DNA of 64,000 nt from Sneathiella aquimaris (GCF_026409565.1 NZ_CP112881.1:1597501-1661500), one strand, 5' to 3'. Shown: positions 28,729 through 39,892, counted from the stretch's first letter. The notes: generated by a model from the letters alone, not told the origin. Translations and numbers: made by a program.

Positions 28729-28760
28729 AAAAAAAGCCCGCTTTTACCAAGCGGGCTTTC
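28729..28760 (-). terminator. Rho-independent terminator after the chemoreceptor gene
   Basis: On the minus strand AAGCCCGCTT pairs with AAGCGGGCTT around a five-base loop (10-base stem), followed by a T-run (A-run at 28729-28735 on the plus strand). It starts 20 bases after the chemoreceptor stop. Confidence 0.9.
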
Positions 28761-28779
28761 TGAACGCATTGAGTGCGGT

Positions 28780-30822
28780 TTAGACAGCGCGAACATCTTT
28801 CAGGAAGTTGTCAATTTCTCCCTGGAATTCTGTTGTCACGTCTTCAAGATTAGTCGCTGTTTGTTCGACCGTTACAGAAATTTCACGGGTATCAGTCGCG
28901 TTGTTCTTGATGGTACTTACACTGCTGGCAACATTCTGAGCCGCATCTGCAGCCTGTTGAACGCTACCGGAAATCTCGTTCGTTGCGGCAGATTGCTCCT
29001 CCATTGCGGCCGAAATTTCTGTGGAAATATTGCTGACGCTATCGACGATCTCACTGATTTCACTTAACACAGCGACAACCAGATTTGTTGCGTTCTGCAT
29101 TTCGTGGATCTGACCGCTGATTTCCTCTGTTGCTTTTGAGGTCTGTGTTGCTAAGGATTTAACCTCGCTGGCAACCACGGCAAATCCTTTACCGGCTTCA
29201 CCCGCTCTTGCCGCCTCGATCGTTGCGTTCAAGGCCAGCAGGTTGGTCTGGTTAGCGATATCCTGAATAAGATCAACGACGGTTTCAATTTTTTGTCCTG
29301 CTTCGGACAGGTCTTTTGCATAGTTGGTACCGCGATGTGTGTCGTCGACAGCCTGTTTCGTTACAGTATTTGATTTCTGAATCTGTCGGCTGATTTCCAG
29401 AATAGATGCGCTTAACTCTTCTGTTGCAGACGCGACAGAATTCACGTTTCCGCTCATCATGTTTGAACGGCTATTCACCGTCTCGGCAAGGCTGCCGCTT
29501 TCTTCAGACTGACGTTTCATTTCAGAGGAAGCATTTTTCATCTGCGAAGAGGACGAAATCAGTGTTTCCATTGCTTTCGACACCTTGGCATCGAAATTCT
29601 GAATGATATCGTTCATCCGGTTGGTTTTTTCGGTTTGCTGTTTTAGGGCACGCTCCTGATTTTCGGCTTCTTCTCTTTGCAGCTCTGCCTCTCGCTTGCG
29701 TTGTTCTTCTTCTGCGCGCAGCTGTTCCAGTTTCGCTTTTTCGTTTGCTTCGGTCAGGCGAATATTCTCGACAGCGTTATTGCGGAAAACTTCCAAAGCT
29801 TTGGCCATGTTCCCGATTTCGTCTTCTCGGTTCAACCCAAATACTTCGGTTTCCAAATCACCTCCTGAAATCGTTTTCATGGTATCACCAACGGCTGACA
29901 GCAGGGCCCGAAGGCCTTGCGCAATTAATCCGGTGACAATCACCATGAGAAGCCCGGCAATTCCAATCGCCCCGAATAGAGAATAAGTGATGGTCGTCGC
30001 CGTCGATTGGGTTTCCAGGCGTTTTGCCGCAGCATATTCATTAAGAGAGGATTCTAGAGCTTTGACGCTCTCTTGAGTGGTGTTAGAGATCCCTTCGAGA
30101 TTTGATATCTGTTCGCGCAATGTTATCCAGCCTGCGGCCATCGCATCAAACGTTTGTTTGTAGGTGGTCATCGCATCAATTAGTTTCTGTTTCTCATCAG
30201 CCGAAAACGACGTTCCTGCCAGTTGCGCCTGAAACTCTTCAAACCGGGTTGCAAGACGGCCGACATATTTGGGATCAAAACGAAGAAGGAAGTCTTTTTC
30301 ATGACGGCGCATCATCAGCATTGTCACGGTTAGAGTATCGCTATTGGATTGTTTCAGCAAATCTTCGATACTACGGACTGCATTTCTCGCCTCTCCTTGA
30401 AGTCCGCTTTTTTCACTTAGGCCGACCTGCTGGAATGTTGACACTGTTTCGTTAAATGCAGTTGCATATGTGTTAATGTTGTTTTTTAGGTCGGAAATCT
30501 GTTCTGCATAGTCAGAATCAGATAAGCGTGTCTCAAAGGTTTCTATAAGGGCATCGATATTGCGTATGGTTAGAATGTGTTTCTCCGAATCTTCTAAATC
30601 TCCATGGAGAATGAAATCCTTTTCCTCTGTGCGAGCCTCCAACATTAACCGTTCCAGTTCCTGTGTCAGGCTAAGACTTTCTCGAACGCCCAAATAGTCT
30701 TGTTGGTTTTCAATGTTCTTGTTCGTTCCAATGAAAAAGATGGCGGCGATAATAATGAGACCTACCAAGGTGATTATCAATGGTAGAAACAATTGATTTC
30801 TAAGTGAGAGATTTTTGAACAC
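28780..30822 (-). CDS. methyl-accepting chemotaxis protein with HBM-type sensor domain
   Basis: A 680-residue transducer. TM1 is at residues 11-31 and TM2 at about 278-300, enclosing a helical periplasmic sensor of about 245 residues. The sensor has two copies of an EKDF motif ([21 protein letters not shown]), typical of helical bimodular (HBM) domains. A HAMP domain (about 301-352), a coiled coil, and the signalling hairpin with [20 protein letters not shown] follow. HBM receptors often sense carboxylic acids, but the ligand here cannot be read. No che genes are nearby. Confidence 0.93.
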   Translation of the reverse strand: MFKNLSLRNQLFLPLIITLVGLIIIAAIFFIGTNKNIENQQDYLGVRESLSLTQELERLMLEARTEEKDFILHGDLEDSEKHILTIRNIDALIETFETRLSDSDYAEQISDLKNNINTYATAFNETVSTFQQVGLSEKSGLQGEARNAVRSIEDLLKQSNSDTLTVTMLMMRRHEKDFLLRFDPKYVGRLATRFEEFQAQLAGTSFSADEKQKLIDAMTTYKQTFDAMAAGWITLREQISNLEGISNTTQESVKALESSLNEYAAAKRLETQSTATTITYSLFGAIGIAGLLMVIVTGLIAQGLRALLSAVGDTMKTISGGDLETEVFGLNREDEIGNMAKALEVFRNNAVENIRLTEANEKAKLEQLRAEEEQRKREAELQREEAENQERALKQQTEKTNRMNDIIQNFDAKVSKAMETLISSSSQMKNASSEMKRQSEESGSLAETVNSRSNMMSGNVNSVASATEELSASILEISRQIQKSNTVTKQAVDDTHRGTNYAKDLSEAGQKIETVVDLIQDIANQTNLLALNATIEAARAGEAGKGFAVVASEVKSLATQTSKATEEISGQIHEMQNATNLVVAVLSEISEIVDSVSNISTEISAAMEEQSAATNEISGSVQQAADAAQNVASSVSTIKNNATDTREISVTVEQTATNLEDVTTEFQGEIDNFLKDVRAV

Positions 30823-31134
30823 AGCGATTCACCCAATTTAAAACTTCCTAATATTAGTCTATTTAGACTATTAGAGATTAAGGAAACCTTTAAATTTTTG
30901 ATAAATTTGGGTAATTGTGAAAACACTCATTGAATAGGCAGGTTTCAAACAGTAAACCGAGTTTAGTGAGGAGGTTTTTGGTAAATATAGGAAATAAATC
31001 AAAACTCTGAGGTCTTTATATTTTTAACGTTCTTCTTTGTTTTTACAATGAACACCGAAGAAAATTATATAGTTGCAAGTAATACTACCGAAAGAAGAAT
31101 TGTGAGCGTTACCGCACTGAAAATTCGGGTTTTC
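30823..31134. other. 312-base AT-rich intergenic region with a perfect palindrome
   Basis: Region between glnE and the chemoreceptor gene, both on the minus strand. It contains a perfect inverted repeat, TAGTCTA-TT-TAGACTA (30855-30870), 33-48 bases upstream of the chemoreceptor start, a likely operator or hairpin. No open reading frame with a credible ribosome-binding site, tRNA or strong terminator was seen in the rest. Confidence 0.5.
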
Positions 31135-34104
31135 TTATTCTGATTTTATTACTTTTGAGAAGAGAGCTGTGATTAAAGTCTGTTTTTTCACCACGGTGTC
31201 ACATAAGTCTTTAAAATCATGGCAGTTGACGGCTGCGGCCAGTGCCGTTTTTAACGGACTGGGTATGGCATCCGTCACAATCCGATCTTTTAGAGACAGG
31301 CGGATCAGCCCTTGAAGATTAAGGTAAAACTTCATGGTATCACTCAGGGTCTGGGTGTCCTCCTGGTTCAGAATATTGGCTTTGTTCAACGCCTCAATGC
31401 TCTCGATTGTATTCGGTGATAATACTTCCGGGTGGTTATGTCCGTGCACAAGTTTCAGGAACTGGCAAATGAACTCCAGATCCATAATACCTCCAGGATG
31501 GTGTTTTAGAGCCCAGACCGGTTTGCTGGAATGCTCTTTATGAAGTCTGTTCTGCATTGATTGCACATCGCGTGAAATCTGCGCACGGTCGCGCGGCAAC
31601 GATAATATTCTTAATAAGGCGGCATCCGCTTTTTCAATACACTCCCAATCCCCAGCAACAGCGCGAGCGCGGGTTAAGGCTAAATGCTCCCATGTCCAGG
31701 CATCTTGTCGATAATATTTCTCAAACCCTTCGAGGCTGAGGGCGAGGGGGCCAGACTTTCCATGTGGGCGCAGGCGCATGTCGACTTCGTAAAGTGCTCC
31801 CTCGCCAGTGAGGGCACTTAAACTGTTGATTAAGCGCTGGCTTAACCGGGTATAGAATAAACCTGCGGGAATTGGCTTTTTGCCATCAGTCATCGTTGTT
31901 TCGCTGGGCGCATCAAACACAAAGATCAAGTCTGCGTCTGAGCGCGGGGTCATTTCCCGGCTACCGAGCTTACCTGCAGCTATGACTGCAAAACTGCCGT
32001 TGGGGACGGTTCCGTGTTTTAATTCCAGTTCCTGTTCGACGCGCGGCAACAGGCTAGAGAGGACAACTTCGGCAAGGCGGGTGAGAGCGGCGCCCGCAGC
32101 AACCGTTGCGCCAAGATTACTGCCATGTTCAATATTATGGAGGATCTGCACACCAACCCGGAATTTCAGATCATTGAGCCAACGTCGAGAAAAGTCCAGA
32201 ATGTCCTGAAAATCCCGGGCAGTCGACAGCATTAATTCCAGATCCTGCTGTAATTCATATTTGTCCGGGATTGGGTCCATGAAATCAGAGGATATTACAC
32301 CATCTAACAGCAATGGATTATGGGCCAGTCGATCCGCCAGGTCTGGCGCCATTCCCATGATTTTGGCGACAAGTTTCAGCAGGCTTGGATGAGCACTGAA
32401 CAGGGAAAAAAGCTGAACGCCCGATGGCAGTTTCTTCAGGAATGAATCAAATCGTAGAAATGCTGCATCTGGATTGGCGTTGTCGGCTAAATCTTCCAGA
32501 ATGGTCGGCACCAATTTTGTCAGTAATTGCTGTGCCCGCACTGTTCTGGTGCAGCGGTAGCGGCCGTGATGCCATTCGCGAATAAGCTGATTAACTCTTT
32601 GCGGTTCTTCATATCCAAGACTGTTTAGCGAGGCCAATGTTTCCGGGTCGTCGTCTGATCCGGTAAAAACCAGTCGCAAGCTTGGCCCGTCTGTCTCTTC
32701 TTCAAACTTGAAAAGGTTATCGTAATGGGTTTTGACAGTTTGCAGCGTTGTTTTCAACATGTCTCGAAATTCATCGGGATTGTCATATCCCATGAAAACA
32801 CCCAGTTTATTCAGGCTTTTTGTGTCAGCGGGTAGTAATTGCGTTTGTTCGTCATGGATCATCTGCAGGCGATGTTCCAGCGTCCTTAAAAAGACATAGG
32901 CATTTTGAAGATCCTCTTTAACGGTGTCGGTTGTTTTTCCGGCATCTGTAAGATCTTGAAGCGTCACCATTGTGGACGGGGATCGAAGGGCAGGGTTTCT
33001 GCCCCCTTCAATAAGCTGTTGAGTTTGACAAAAGAACTCGATCTCCCGAATGCCACCTCGGCCGATTTTAATATTATGGCCATCCAGTGATATATCTGCG
33101 AAGCCTTTATGAGCATGGATCTGCGACTTGATCGCCTGAATGTCGGCAATGGCAGCAAAATCCAGAAATTTGCGCCAAACAAAGGGTTTTAAAAACTCGA
33201 TAAATTCTTCACCCGCATGGATATCACCGGCAATGGGTCTGGCCTTGATCATGGCGGCCCGTTCCCAGTTTTGCCCCTGACTTTCGTAATAAGTATGTGC
33301 GGCAGCAAGGGAGAGGGCAATAGGCGTCGCGCCTGGATCGGGGCGCAGGCGTAGATCGGTTCTAAAGACATATCCATCGGCTGTCCGTTCCTGCATCATT
33401 TTGATGAGATTACGGGTCATGCGGACCATACAGTCGCCCAAGGATTTTCGGCCAGTATAGTTCAGCAAATCACTGTCAAACAGAACGATCAGGTCGATAT
33501 CGCTCGAATAGTTCAGTTCCCATGCACCGAGTTTTCCCATGCCCAGGACGATCAGGCCGGATCCCAGGCAGGGGGTTTCAGGATGCGGCAGAAGGAGATC
33601 GCCTTTATCATGGGCGCTGCGTAATTGTTGGGAAAAGCAGGCTTCTACCGCATAGCTGGCAAAATCTGCAAGTGTTCTGGTGATTTTTTCCAGCGGCCAA
33701 ACAGATGAAATGTCAGTAATGGCGGTCAGCAATGCGATTTGTTTTTTCGCGCCTCGCAAGATTGACATGACCTGTTCCATACTACTTGTTGGAGACAGGG
33801 TTTCTTCAAGTTTATTGTAAAACCGGTCAAGTGTGTCGTCCGGCCCATCCGTCAGGATTTCGATAAAAAACTGAGGATCCGAGAGCAGGCAATGGGATAA
33901 ATAAGGACTGTTCCCAAAAATTGCAGCCAACAAAGATTGAACGGCCTTTATTTCGCCATATTTTCGGGCAAACTCTTCAATACTAGAATTGGTTTTTATT
34001 TTGTCCGACCAATTGTCCATTCCAACTTTCAGATATTCTTCATTACCCGGGTTAGGAAGGGACATAAATTCCTGAATGAGTTTCAGTTTTTCCGTGTCAG
34101 GCAT
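31135..34104 (-). CDS. glnE: bifunctional glutamine synthetase adenylyltransferase/deadenylase
   Basis: Controls glutamine synthetase by adding or removing AMP in response to PII. The 989-residue protein has two nucleotidyltransferase halves. The N-terminal adenylyl-removing half carries YSSDIDLIVLFD (Asp202, Asp204), and the C-terminal adenylyltransferase half carries PRSDADLIFVFD (near residue 725). GlnD_UR_UTase-like helical regions follow each. Length is standard. Divergent from the YhdP-like gene. Confidence 0.96.
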   Translation of the reverse strand: MPDTEKLKLIQEFMSLPNPGNEEYLKVGMDNWSDKIKTNSSIEEFARKYGEIKAVQSLLAAIFGNSPYLSHCLLSDPQFFIEILTDGPDDTLDRFYNKLEETLSPTSSMEQVMSILRGAKKQIALLTAITDISSVWPLEKITRTLADFASYAVEACFSQQLRSAHDKGDLLLPHPETPCLGSGLIVLGMGKLGAWELNYSSDIDLIVLFDSDLLNYTGRKSLGDCMVRMTRNLIKMMQERTADGYVFRTDLRLRPDPGATPIALSLAAAHTYYESQGQNWERAAMIKARPIAGDIHAGEEFIEFLKPFVWRKFLDFAAIADIQAIKSQIHAHKGFADISLDGHNIKIGRGGIREIEFFCQTQQLIEGGRNPALRSPSTMVTLQDLTDAGKTTDTVKEDLQNAYVFLRTLEHRLQMIHDEQTQLLPADTKSLNKLGVFMGYDNPDEFRDMLKTTLQTVKTHYDNLFKFEEETDGPSLRLVFTGSDDDPETLASLNSLGYEEPQRVNQLIREWHHGRYRCTRTVRAQQLLTKLVPTILEDLADNANPDAAFLRFDSFLKKLPSGVQLFSLFSAHPSLLKLVAKIMGMAPDLADRLAHNPLLLDGVISSDFMDPIPDKYELQQDLELMLSTARDFQDILDFSRRWLNDLKFRVGVQILHNIEHGSNLGATVAAGAALTRLAEVVLSSLLPRVEQELELKHGTVPNGSFAVIAAGKLGSREMTPRSDADLIFVFDAPSETTMTDGKKPIPAGLFYTRLSQRLINSLSALTGEGALYEVDMRLRPHGKSGPLALSLEGFEKYYRQDAWTWEHLALTRARAVAGDWECIEKADAALLRILSLPRDRAQISRDVQSMQNRLHKEHSSKPVWALKHHPGGIMDLEFICQFLKLVHGHNHPEVLSPNTIESIEALNKANILNQEDTQTLSDTMKFYLNLQGLIRLSLKDRIVTDAIPSPLKTALAAAVNCHDFKDLCDTVVKKQTLITALFSKVIKSE

Positions 34105-34196
34105 GTTCTTTACGCTCGAAATCAGTCATAGTGTTTGGAATATGGCGTTGATAGCATTATCCCGTCTTGGTGAACCCTATTTGTGAATAACACGTT

Positions 34197-37100
34197 TTGA
34201 TTAAAGCATCTGCAAAAATACTTACCCGAACTTTTTTAAGTGTGCTTGTTCTTTTGGCGCTGGTGGTGTTTCTACTGGTCGGTGCATTAAGCTATGGGCC
34301 CATATCGTTTTCTTTCGCAGCGCCCTATATCAACCAGCTGCTGGCCAGTCAGTATCCGGATATGGAATTTGGGTTTAGTGACTTACAGTTATTATGGGAC
34401 AGCGAAGATAAAGATCTGGTCTTCGGTGTGAATAATGTTTCGATCAAACGCAACGACGAGCCGATTGCTCAAATCCCTGCGGTTACGGTGACGTTTAGCG
34501 GTGAAGCGCTTGTGAAAGGGCGGATTGCCCCTTCAGGTCTAGAGTTTTCAGGCCTGAAAGTCTTACTGACACGCGAAGAAAGCGGCGCCATTCGGCTCGG
34601 ATACAGTTATGACGAAGAAAGATCCAATAAAGCGGTTTCAATAGATCAGCAGGATCAGGCTTCGCTTTTGGTGATCCATGATCTACTGAACAGTCTGGGA
34701 ACGCGGAAATCTTCGTCCGACTTAACGGCCTATCTGGAACGGCTGGAGATATATCAATCCGGATTATTTATTGAAGATGAAAAGCTGAATAAACTGTGGC
34801 GGGTTACATCTGCCAATATGGTTATCTGGCGGACGGAAGAAGGTTTAACGGGAAGACTGCAAGGCGATGCTCATATCGGCGATGAAAGTATCAACCTGAT
34901 TGCAAACGCGGCATATTCGCGGGATCGGTTCACAACAGTTGTGAATACGCGTATTACTGACTTTCCGCCCTCGATACTGGCCAAAGAAATTCCAGAATTG
35001 GACATTTTGAAAGGCATTTCGCTGCCCGTAAGCGGCGACATCAATATTTCCTTTGATCCTGCGTTTACCCCCCAGCAGGTCGGTTTCAAACTTGAAACAG
35101 GTGAGGGGCAGGTCGATATTCCCAGTCTGTATACAGCCCCCCTGAATATACAATCTGTTCGAGCCGAAGGCCATACGGCGGCGCCCTTTGATGCCATCAA
35201 CCTTAATTCGGCAATTATCGAAGCAAAAGGGCGGGGCCCAACGATCACAATGAGCGGGTCTTTTGTAAACGATGCTGAAAATGGATTAGGGATGTCTATT
35301 GAGGGGTCTTTACCGAAGCTGTATGCCGACGATCTGCCTGTCTATTGGCCGTATTCCGCAGCAGTAGATGCCTATAAATGGGTGACAGCAAAAATCAAGG
35401 ACGGGATCGTTCATAACACGACATTTCGGATGGATTTGCCTGCCGGCGCGATGAAAGAAGGTATTATTCCGGACGGGGCAATAGAGTTGAAGTTTTCGTT
35501 CGAAAAAGCAAGCGCGGATTATTTTGCTCCGTTGCCGAAGGTCACCGATGTTTCGGGGAATGTGGTTCTGACCGAAAAACAGATCCACATCACGGACCTG
35601 TCTGGAACACTGTTGGATATGGACTTACCCAGCGGCAATGTCCTGATCTATGATTTTGAGAAGAAAAATCAAACCGCGGATATACGGTTACAGGTAAAAG
35701 GGCAGAGCAAAAGCATCTTTGAGTTTCTGGACCGAAAGCCATTGGAGCTCGTGACAGATTATGGAATTGTTCCCGATAAGATGCAGGGAGAGGGGGTCGT
35801 CGATGCCCGTTTTGTCTTTCCTTTGCTGGATAACCTGACACTGGAAAAAGTGGTCTATGAAGCGTCAGGTAGTTTTAAAGACGCGTATATTCCGAATGTT
35901 TTTCAGGACATTAATCTGGGCGATGGTGATCTGGACGTCACTGTGTCAACAGAGGAAATCAATGTATCCGGCCCCGCCAAATTGAACGGCAACCCGGCTC
36001 AAATTCTTTTCCAGGCCTATTTGCGCGGAAAGAAAAAAGGCGTGCGTCGCTATGAGGTTCAGGCGAAACTGGACGAAACAGCCCGTCAATCACTGGGAGC
36101 CGATCTGGATTTTATAAAAGGGTCTGCCGGTGCTTCTTTAGCGGTGGATGTTCAGCCATCGGGCAAGGCGACAGGGGTAGTCACACTCAACCTTCTTGAA
36201 ACCGATATTTCCTTTGACGCGTTGCATATTCATAAGCCTATTGGTGTTACGGGTCTGTTGGGGCTTCAGTTTGCAACGGACGGGACGGGAAAAACGGACC
36301 TTTCCAATGTCCGTTTATCCGCAGATCAACTTGAACTTGTTGGAAAAGGATCGTTTGATCAAGATGGATTAAGCTCGTTTGCAGTGGACAGGCTGATTGT
36401 CGGGGAAAGCGACCTTGCGCTTAATGTAAATCGTGTCGCCGCAAATGAATATGCTTTGAATGTGTCCGGGCCAGTGCTGGATTTGCGTCCTTTCGTTTTG
36501 AAAGAGAAGGTTGCGGAAGCAGACGGTATCTCAGAAAAAACTGAGGATGTCGCGGACGAGAAAGCCCTGATTTGGAATAGCAATATAAAAATTGGAACGG
36601 CTTTGTTAGCGGGCGGCGTTGCGTTAAAAAATCTGTCGGGACAATTATCGGCCAAAAATGATGTAATCCAGAAGGGCGACATTGCTGCCAGATTTACGGA
36701 CGAATTCGGAATTTCATTTGCTTTACGCGAGAACAAAAACGGGCGGCAGTTTGAATTTCAGTCTGATCATGCGGGCTTGTTGTTGCGTGGGCTGGATGTC
36801 TATGACAATGCCCGTGATGGGACTCTCGAGGTTTCCGGTATGATCAATGATACCGGAGAAAACAGCCGCACCACCGGTGTCATGTCGATGAAAGAGGTTC
36901 GTATCGTGAAGGCCCCTGTATTGGGTAAAATACTGACCCTTGGCTCGCTTGGCGGAATTGTCGAACTTTTGCAAAATGACGGTATGACTTTTACGACGGT
37001 AGAAGGACCCTTCGTCTTTCAGGACGATGAGCTGTCGACAAAGGATTTTCGTGCAGTTGGATCGATCGGTATTACCTTTACGGGGAGCATTGATCAGAAA

Positions 37101-37400
37101 CAGAAGACAATCGACGGCTTTGGGACAGTTATTCCGTCTTACACATTGAATTCAATTTTGGGGAATATTCCAATCCTTGGGCGCTTGCTGGTCGGCCGTG
37201 AAGGCGAAGGAATATTTGGCTTTTCCTATAAGGTCAAGGGAGGGTCAGATAATCCTGATATTAGTGTGAACCCTGTGTCAGCGCTTGCCCCGGGAATTTT
37301 GCGCCGCATGTTCTTTGAGCCTTGGGGAAAAGATGCGGAGGCACCGACAGTGGTTACACCAGAAGGTCAGGAAATCCGCGAAGAGGAAGGGAAGCCTTAA
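34197..37400 (+). CDS. YhdP/AsmA-like large envelope protein (DUF3971)
   Basis: A 1067-residue protein with one N-terminal signal-anchor helix (about residues 12-33) and a very long beta-rich periplasmic part, ending in an AsmA-like C-terminal region (GTVIPSYTLNSILGNIPILGRLLVG). This layout and the DUF3971 segment fit the YhdP family, bridge-like proteins implicated in phospholipid transport to the outer membrane. No ATG precedes the membrane helix: a stop at 34188-34190 leaves only the TTG at 34197, and the first ATG is at codon 56. TTG is therefore the likely start, which may keep expression low. Confidence 0.85.
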   Translation: MIKASAKILTRTFLSVLVLLALVVFLLVGALSYGPISFSFAAPYINQLLASQYPDMEFGFSDLQLLWDSEDKDLVFGVNNVSIKRNDEPIAQIPAVTVTFSGEALVKGRIAPSGLEFSGLKVLLTREESGAIRLGYSYDEERSNKAVSIDQQDQASLLVIHDLLNSLGTRKSSSDLTAYLERLEIYQSGLFIEDEKLNKLWRVTSANMVIWRTEEGLTGRLQGDAHIGDESINLIANAAYSRDRFTTVVNTRITDFPPSILAKEIPELDILKGISLPVSGDINISFDPAFTPQQVGFKLETGEGQVDIPSLYTAPLNIQSVRAEGHTAAPFDAINLNSAIIEAKGRGPTITMSGSFVNDAENGLGMSIEGSLPKLYADDLPVYWPYSAAVDAYKWVTAKIKDGIVHNTTFRMDLPAGAMKEGIIPDGAIELKFSFEKASADYFAPLPKVTDVSGNVVLTEKQIHITDLSGTLLDMDLPSGNVLIYDFEKKNQTADIRLQVKGQSKSIFEFLDRKPLELVTDYGIVPDKMQGEGVVDARFVFPLLDNLTLEKVVYEASGSFKDAYIPNVFQDINLGDGDLDVTVSTEEINVSGPAKLNGNPAQILFQAYLRGKKKGVRRYEVQAKLDETARQSLGADLDFIKGSAGASLAVDVQPSGKATGVVTLNLLETDISFDALHIHKPIGVTGLLGLQFATDGTGKTDLSNVRLSADQLELVGKGSFDQDGLSSFAVDRLIVGESDLALNVNRVAANEYALNVSGPVLDLRPFVLKEKVAEADGISEKTEDVADEKALIWNSNIKIGTALLAGGVALKNLSGQLSAKNDVIQKGDIAARFTDEFGISFALRENKNGRQFEFQSDHAGLLLRGLDVYDNARDGTLEVSGMINDTGENSRTTGVMSMKEVRIVKAPVLGKILTLGSLGGIVELLQNDGMTFTTVEGPFVFQDDELSTKDFRAVGSIGITFTGSIDQKQKTIDGFGTVIPSYTLNSILGNIPILGRLLVGREGEGIFGFSYKVKGGSDNPDISVNPVSALAPGILRRMFFEPWGKDAEAPTVVTPEGQEIREEEGKP

Positions 37401-37411
37401 GCCTCCCTTCC
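37385..37411. terminator. hairpin at the convergent end of the YhdP-like and tyrS genes
   Basis: GGAAGGGA (37385-37392) pairs perfectly with TCCCTTCC (37404-37411), enclosing the stop codon of the plus-strand gene. There is no long T-run on either side. A bidirectional terminator role is inferred from the convergent position. Confidence 0.4.
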
Positions 37412-37420
37412 TTCCGTCGT

Positions 37421-38674
37421 TCAGGCAGGCAAGATCAAATGATGCCGTTTTTTACCAGCAGACAATTTGATCCGACCTGTTTCATTGACGTCGGCTGACG
37501 TGAGTATCCGTTTTTCGTCTGCGACTTTTTCGTCATTGACCCGTGCACCGCCACCTTTGATCAATTTGCGTGCCTCAGAGCTGGACTGGGAAAGGCCAAC
37601 ACGGTTAAACAAAGCAAAGGCTGGAATACCTTCGTCCAGTTCCGATGTCGGAATTTCAGTCGTTGGCAAACTTTCCGCTGTTTCGCCCATTTCAAAAGTC
37701 TGACGGGCTGTCTCGGCTGCGGCAAGGGCGGCCTCCTCCCCATGGGCAAGCTTCGTGCATTCCCCCGCCAGAATTTTCTTGGCATCGTTCAGTTCCGCAC
37801 CTTCGAGCGCTTCAAGCCGAGCGATTTCATCCAGTGGCAATTCGGTGAACAGACGCAGAAAACGACCAACATCGGCGTCTTCTGTGTTTCTCCAATACTG
37901 CCAGTAGTCATACGCAGAGAGCATATCTTCGTTTAGCCAGATTGCCCCGGATGCCGTTTTTCCCATCTTCGCCCCGGAGGACGTTGTCAGAAGCGGCGTC
38001 GTCAAACCATACAGATTAAAGTTATTGGTTCGGCGTCCAAGTTCAGTGCCATTGATAATGTTGCCCCATTGGTCAGAGCCGCCAATTTGCAACATGCAAT
38101 CGAACCGTTTTTTCAGTTCTACAAAATCGTAGGCCTGCAGGATCATATAGTTGAATTCAAGAAAACTCAGGGATTGCTCTCGATCCAGACGGATTTTGAC
38201 ACTCTCAAAGCTGAGCATGCGATTGACTGAAAAGTGACGGCCATACTCTCGCAGAAACGGAATATATTCGAGCTTGGCCAGCCAGTCGTCATTATTGACC
38301 ATGACGGCATCTGTCGGTCCGTCTCCGAAGGTAATGAACTTTTCAAAGACTTTTTTGATGCCGTTCATATTGTCCTGAATGCCCGCGTCATCGATCAGTG
38401 GCCTGCTTTCATCGCGGAAAGACGGGTCCCCAATTTTTGTGGTGCCACCCCCCATAAGGACAATCGGTTTATGCCCCATTTTCTGCATAAGACGCAGGAT
38501 CATGATCTGCATCAGGCTACCAACGTGGAGACTGCGGGCCGTACAGTCAAAGCCGATATACGCTGTCACCGTCTTTTCATTAAAGGCGGTGTCCAATGCC
38601 TCCAGATCGGTACATTGGTGCATGTATCCACGTTCCTGGAAACTTTTCATGAAATCTGAGCGTAGGTCGGTCAT
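37421..38674 (-). CDS. tyrS: tyrosyl-tRNA synthetase
   Basis: Class I aminoacyl-tRNA synthetase charging tRNA-Tyr. From [17 protein letters not shown] it has 417 residues. The HIGH-like motif is HVGS (50-53), the KMSKS-like loop is KMGKT (236-240), the tyrosine pocket includes [10 protein letters not shown] and GGSDQWGN, and a C-terminal S4 RNA-binding domain ends the protein. The ATG at 38674 replaces a longer in-frame start at 38722, whose extra 16 residues do not resemble TyrRS. Confidence 0.96.
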   Translation of the reverse strand: MTDLRSDFMKSFQERGYMHQCTDLEALDTAFNEKTVTAYIGFDCTARSLHVGSLMQIMILRLMQKMGHKPIVLMGGGTTKIGDPSFRDESRPLIDDAGIQDNMNGIKKVFEKFITFGDGPTDAVMVNNDDWLAKLEYIPFLREYGRHFSVNRMLSFESVKIRLDREQSLSFLEFNYMILQAYDFVELKKRFDCMLQIGGSDQWGNIINGTELGRRTNNFNLYGLTTPLLTTSSGAKMGKTASGAIWLNEDMLSAYDYWQYWRNTEDADVGRFLRLFTELPLDEIARLEALEGAELNDAKKILAGECTKLAHGEEAALAAAETARQTFEMGETAESLPTTEIPTSELDEGIPAFALFNRVGLSQSSSEARKLIKGGGARVNDEKVADEKRILTSADVNETGRIKLSAGKKRHHLILPA

Positions 38675-38768
38675 ATGACTATTTTTACAAATGTTGTTGA
38701 AAGGACCTGACCTGTAGCACATTATTCAGTATCTTTCCAAGTATTGGTTTTTGTGGGCAATATTCCTT

Positions 38769-39869
38769 ATGACTAATCGACAAGAAGAAGCAATTTGGGC
38801 CGTTGGGTTGATGAGTGGCACCTCTATGGATGGGGTTGATGCGGCAATGATCCGGACGGATGGTCATACGGTATTTGAAGCGGGTCCTACCCAATCAATT
38901 TCCTACGAACCTGATTTTGCTCAGCAGTTTAAACGCTGGCTTGGCAAAAAGAACGCACCAGACGCAGTCGTTGATCATTTCACAAGGTTAAATGCCGAGG
39001 CGGTTGACGCCGTTGTAAGAAAATCGAGCGTACCAGTATCCGACATCGGAGTTGTCGGCTTCCACGGACAAACCTTGTTTCATGATGCGCCAAACGGGAT
39101 CACCGTCCAGATTGGAAATGGTCAGTTGCTTGCTGATCTTACGGGTATCGATGTGGTCACCGATTTTCGTACGAATGATGTTAAATCAGGCGGCGAAGGT
39201 GCTCCTTTTGCGCCGCTTTACCATCAGGCATTGGCGACTGATCTGACCCTTCCGGTTATGGTTCTCAATTTGGGAGGCGTTGCGAATGTAAGCTATGTTG
39301 GCACCGATATACTGCTTGCATTTGATACCGGCCCCGCCAGTGCACTGATTGATGATTGGGTGCAATTGAAAGGGGGCGGCCTGTTCGATGAGGGCGGTAA
39401 AATCGCGGCCCGCGGAACAGTGGATCAAACCGCACTTGCAGGGTTGATGGACAATCCATACTTCAACAAGCCGGCACCCAAAAGCCTCGATCGCAATGAT
39501 TTTTCGATGACACCAATAAAGAGCCTTTCGATAGAGGATGGGGCCGCGACGCTCACTGAATTTACAGTTCAAACAATCGCCAGGGCGCTGGATCATTGCC
39601 CAACCGTGCCAAATCGCTGGCTGGTAACCGGTGGCGGGCGGAAGAACAAGACCATGATGGAGGGCATAGCCAACGCGGTTGGTGCGGCCGTGGAGCCGGT
39701 GGAGGCCGTCGGTTGGAATGGAGATGAGTTAGAGGCAGAGGCATTTGCCTTTTTGGCTGTACGAAGCCTGAAAGGTCTTCCATTGAGCCTGCCTACGACG
39801 ACCGGGGTTCCAATGCCGACAACGGGTGGTCGGCTTTTTCAGATCAGACGGGATCGTCAAGCTGGATAG
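38769..39869 (+). CDS. anmK: anhydro-N-acetylmuramic acid kinase
   Basis: Phosphorylates and opens 1,6-anhydro-MurNAc during cell-wall recycling, giving MurNAc-6-P. The 366-residue protein has the N-terminal GLMSGTSMDGVDAA nucleotide/sugar motif, the catalytic Asp region GVVGFHGQTLFHD, LNLGGVANVSY, FDTGPASALIDDW and the C-terminal VTGGGRKNKTMMEGI. The ATG at 38769 is preferred over a TTG at 38751. The tyrS-anmK divergent pair is common in alphaproteobacteria. Confidence 0.95.
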   Translation: MTNRQEEAIWAVGLMSGTSMDGVDAAMIRTDGHTVFEAGPTQSISYEPDFAQQFKRWLGKKNAPDAVVDHFTRLNAEAVDAVVRKSSVPVSDIGVVGFHGQTLFHDAPNGITVQIGNGQLLADLTGIDVVTDFRTNDVKSGGEGAPFAPLYHQALATDLTLPVMVLNLGGVANVSYVGTDILLAFDTGPASALIDDWVQLKGGGLFDEGGKIAARGTVDQTALAGLMDNPYFNKPAPKSLDRNDFSMTPIKSLSIEDGAATLTEFTVQTIARALDHCPTVPNRWLVTGGGRKNKTMMEGIANAVGAAVEPVEAVGWNGDELEAEAFAFLAVRSLKGLPLSLPTTTGVPMPTTGGRLFQIRRDRQAG

Positions 39870-39892
39870 CTGCCTGGCTTGCTTTCGGGCTT

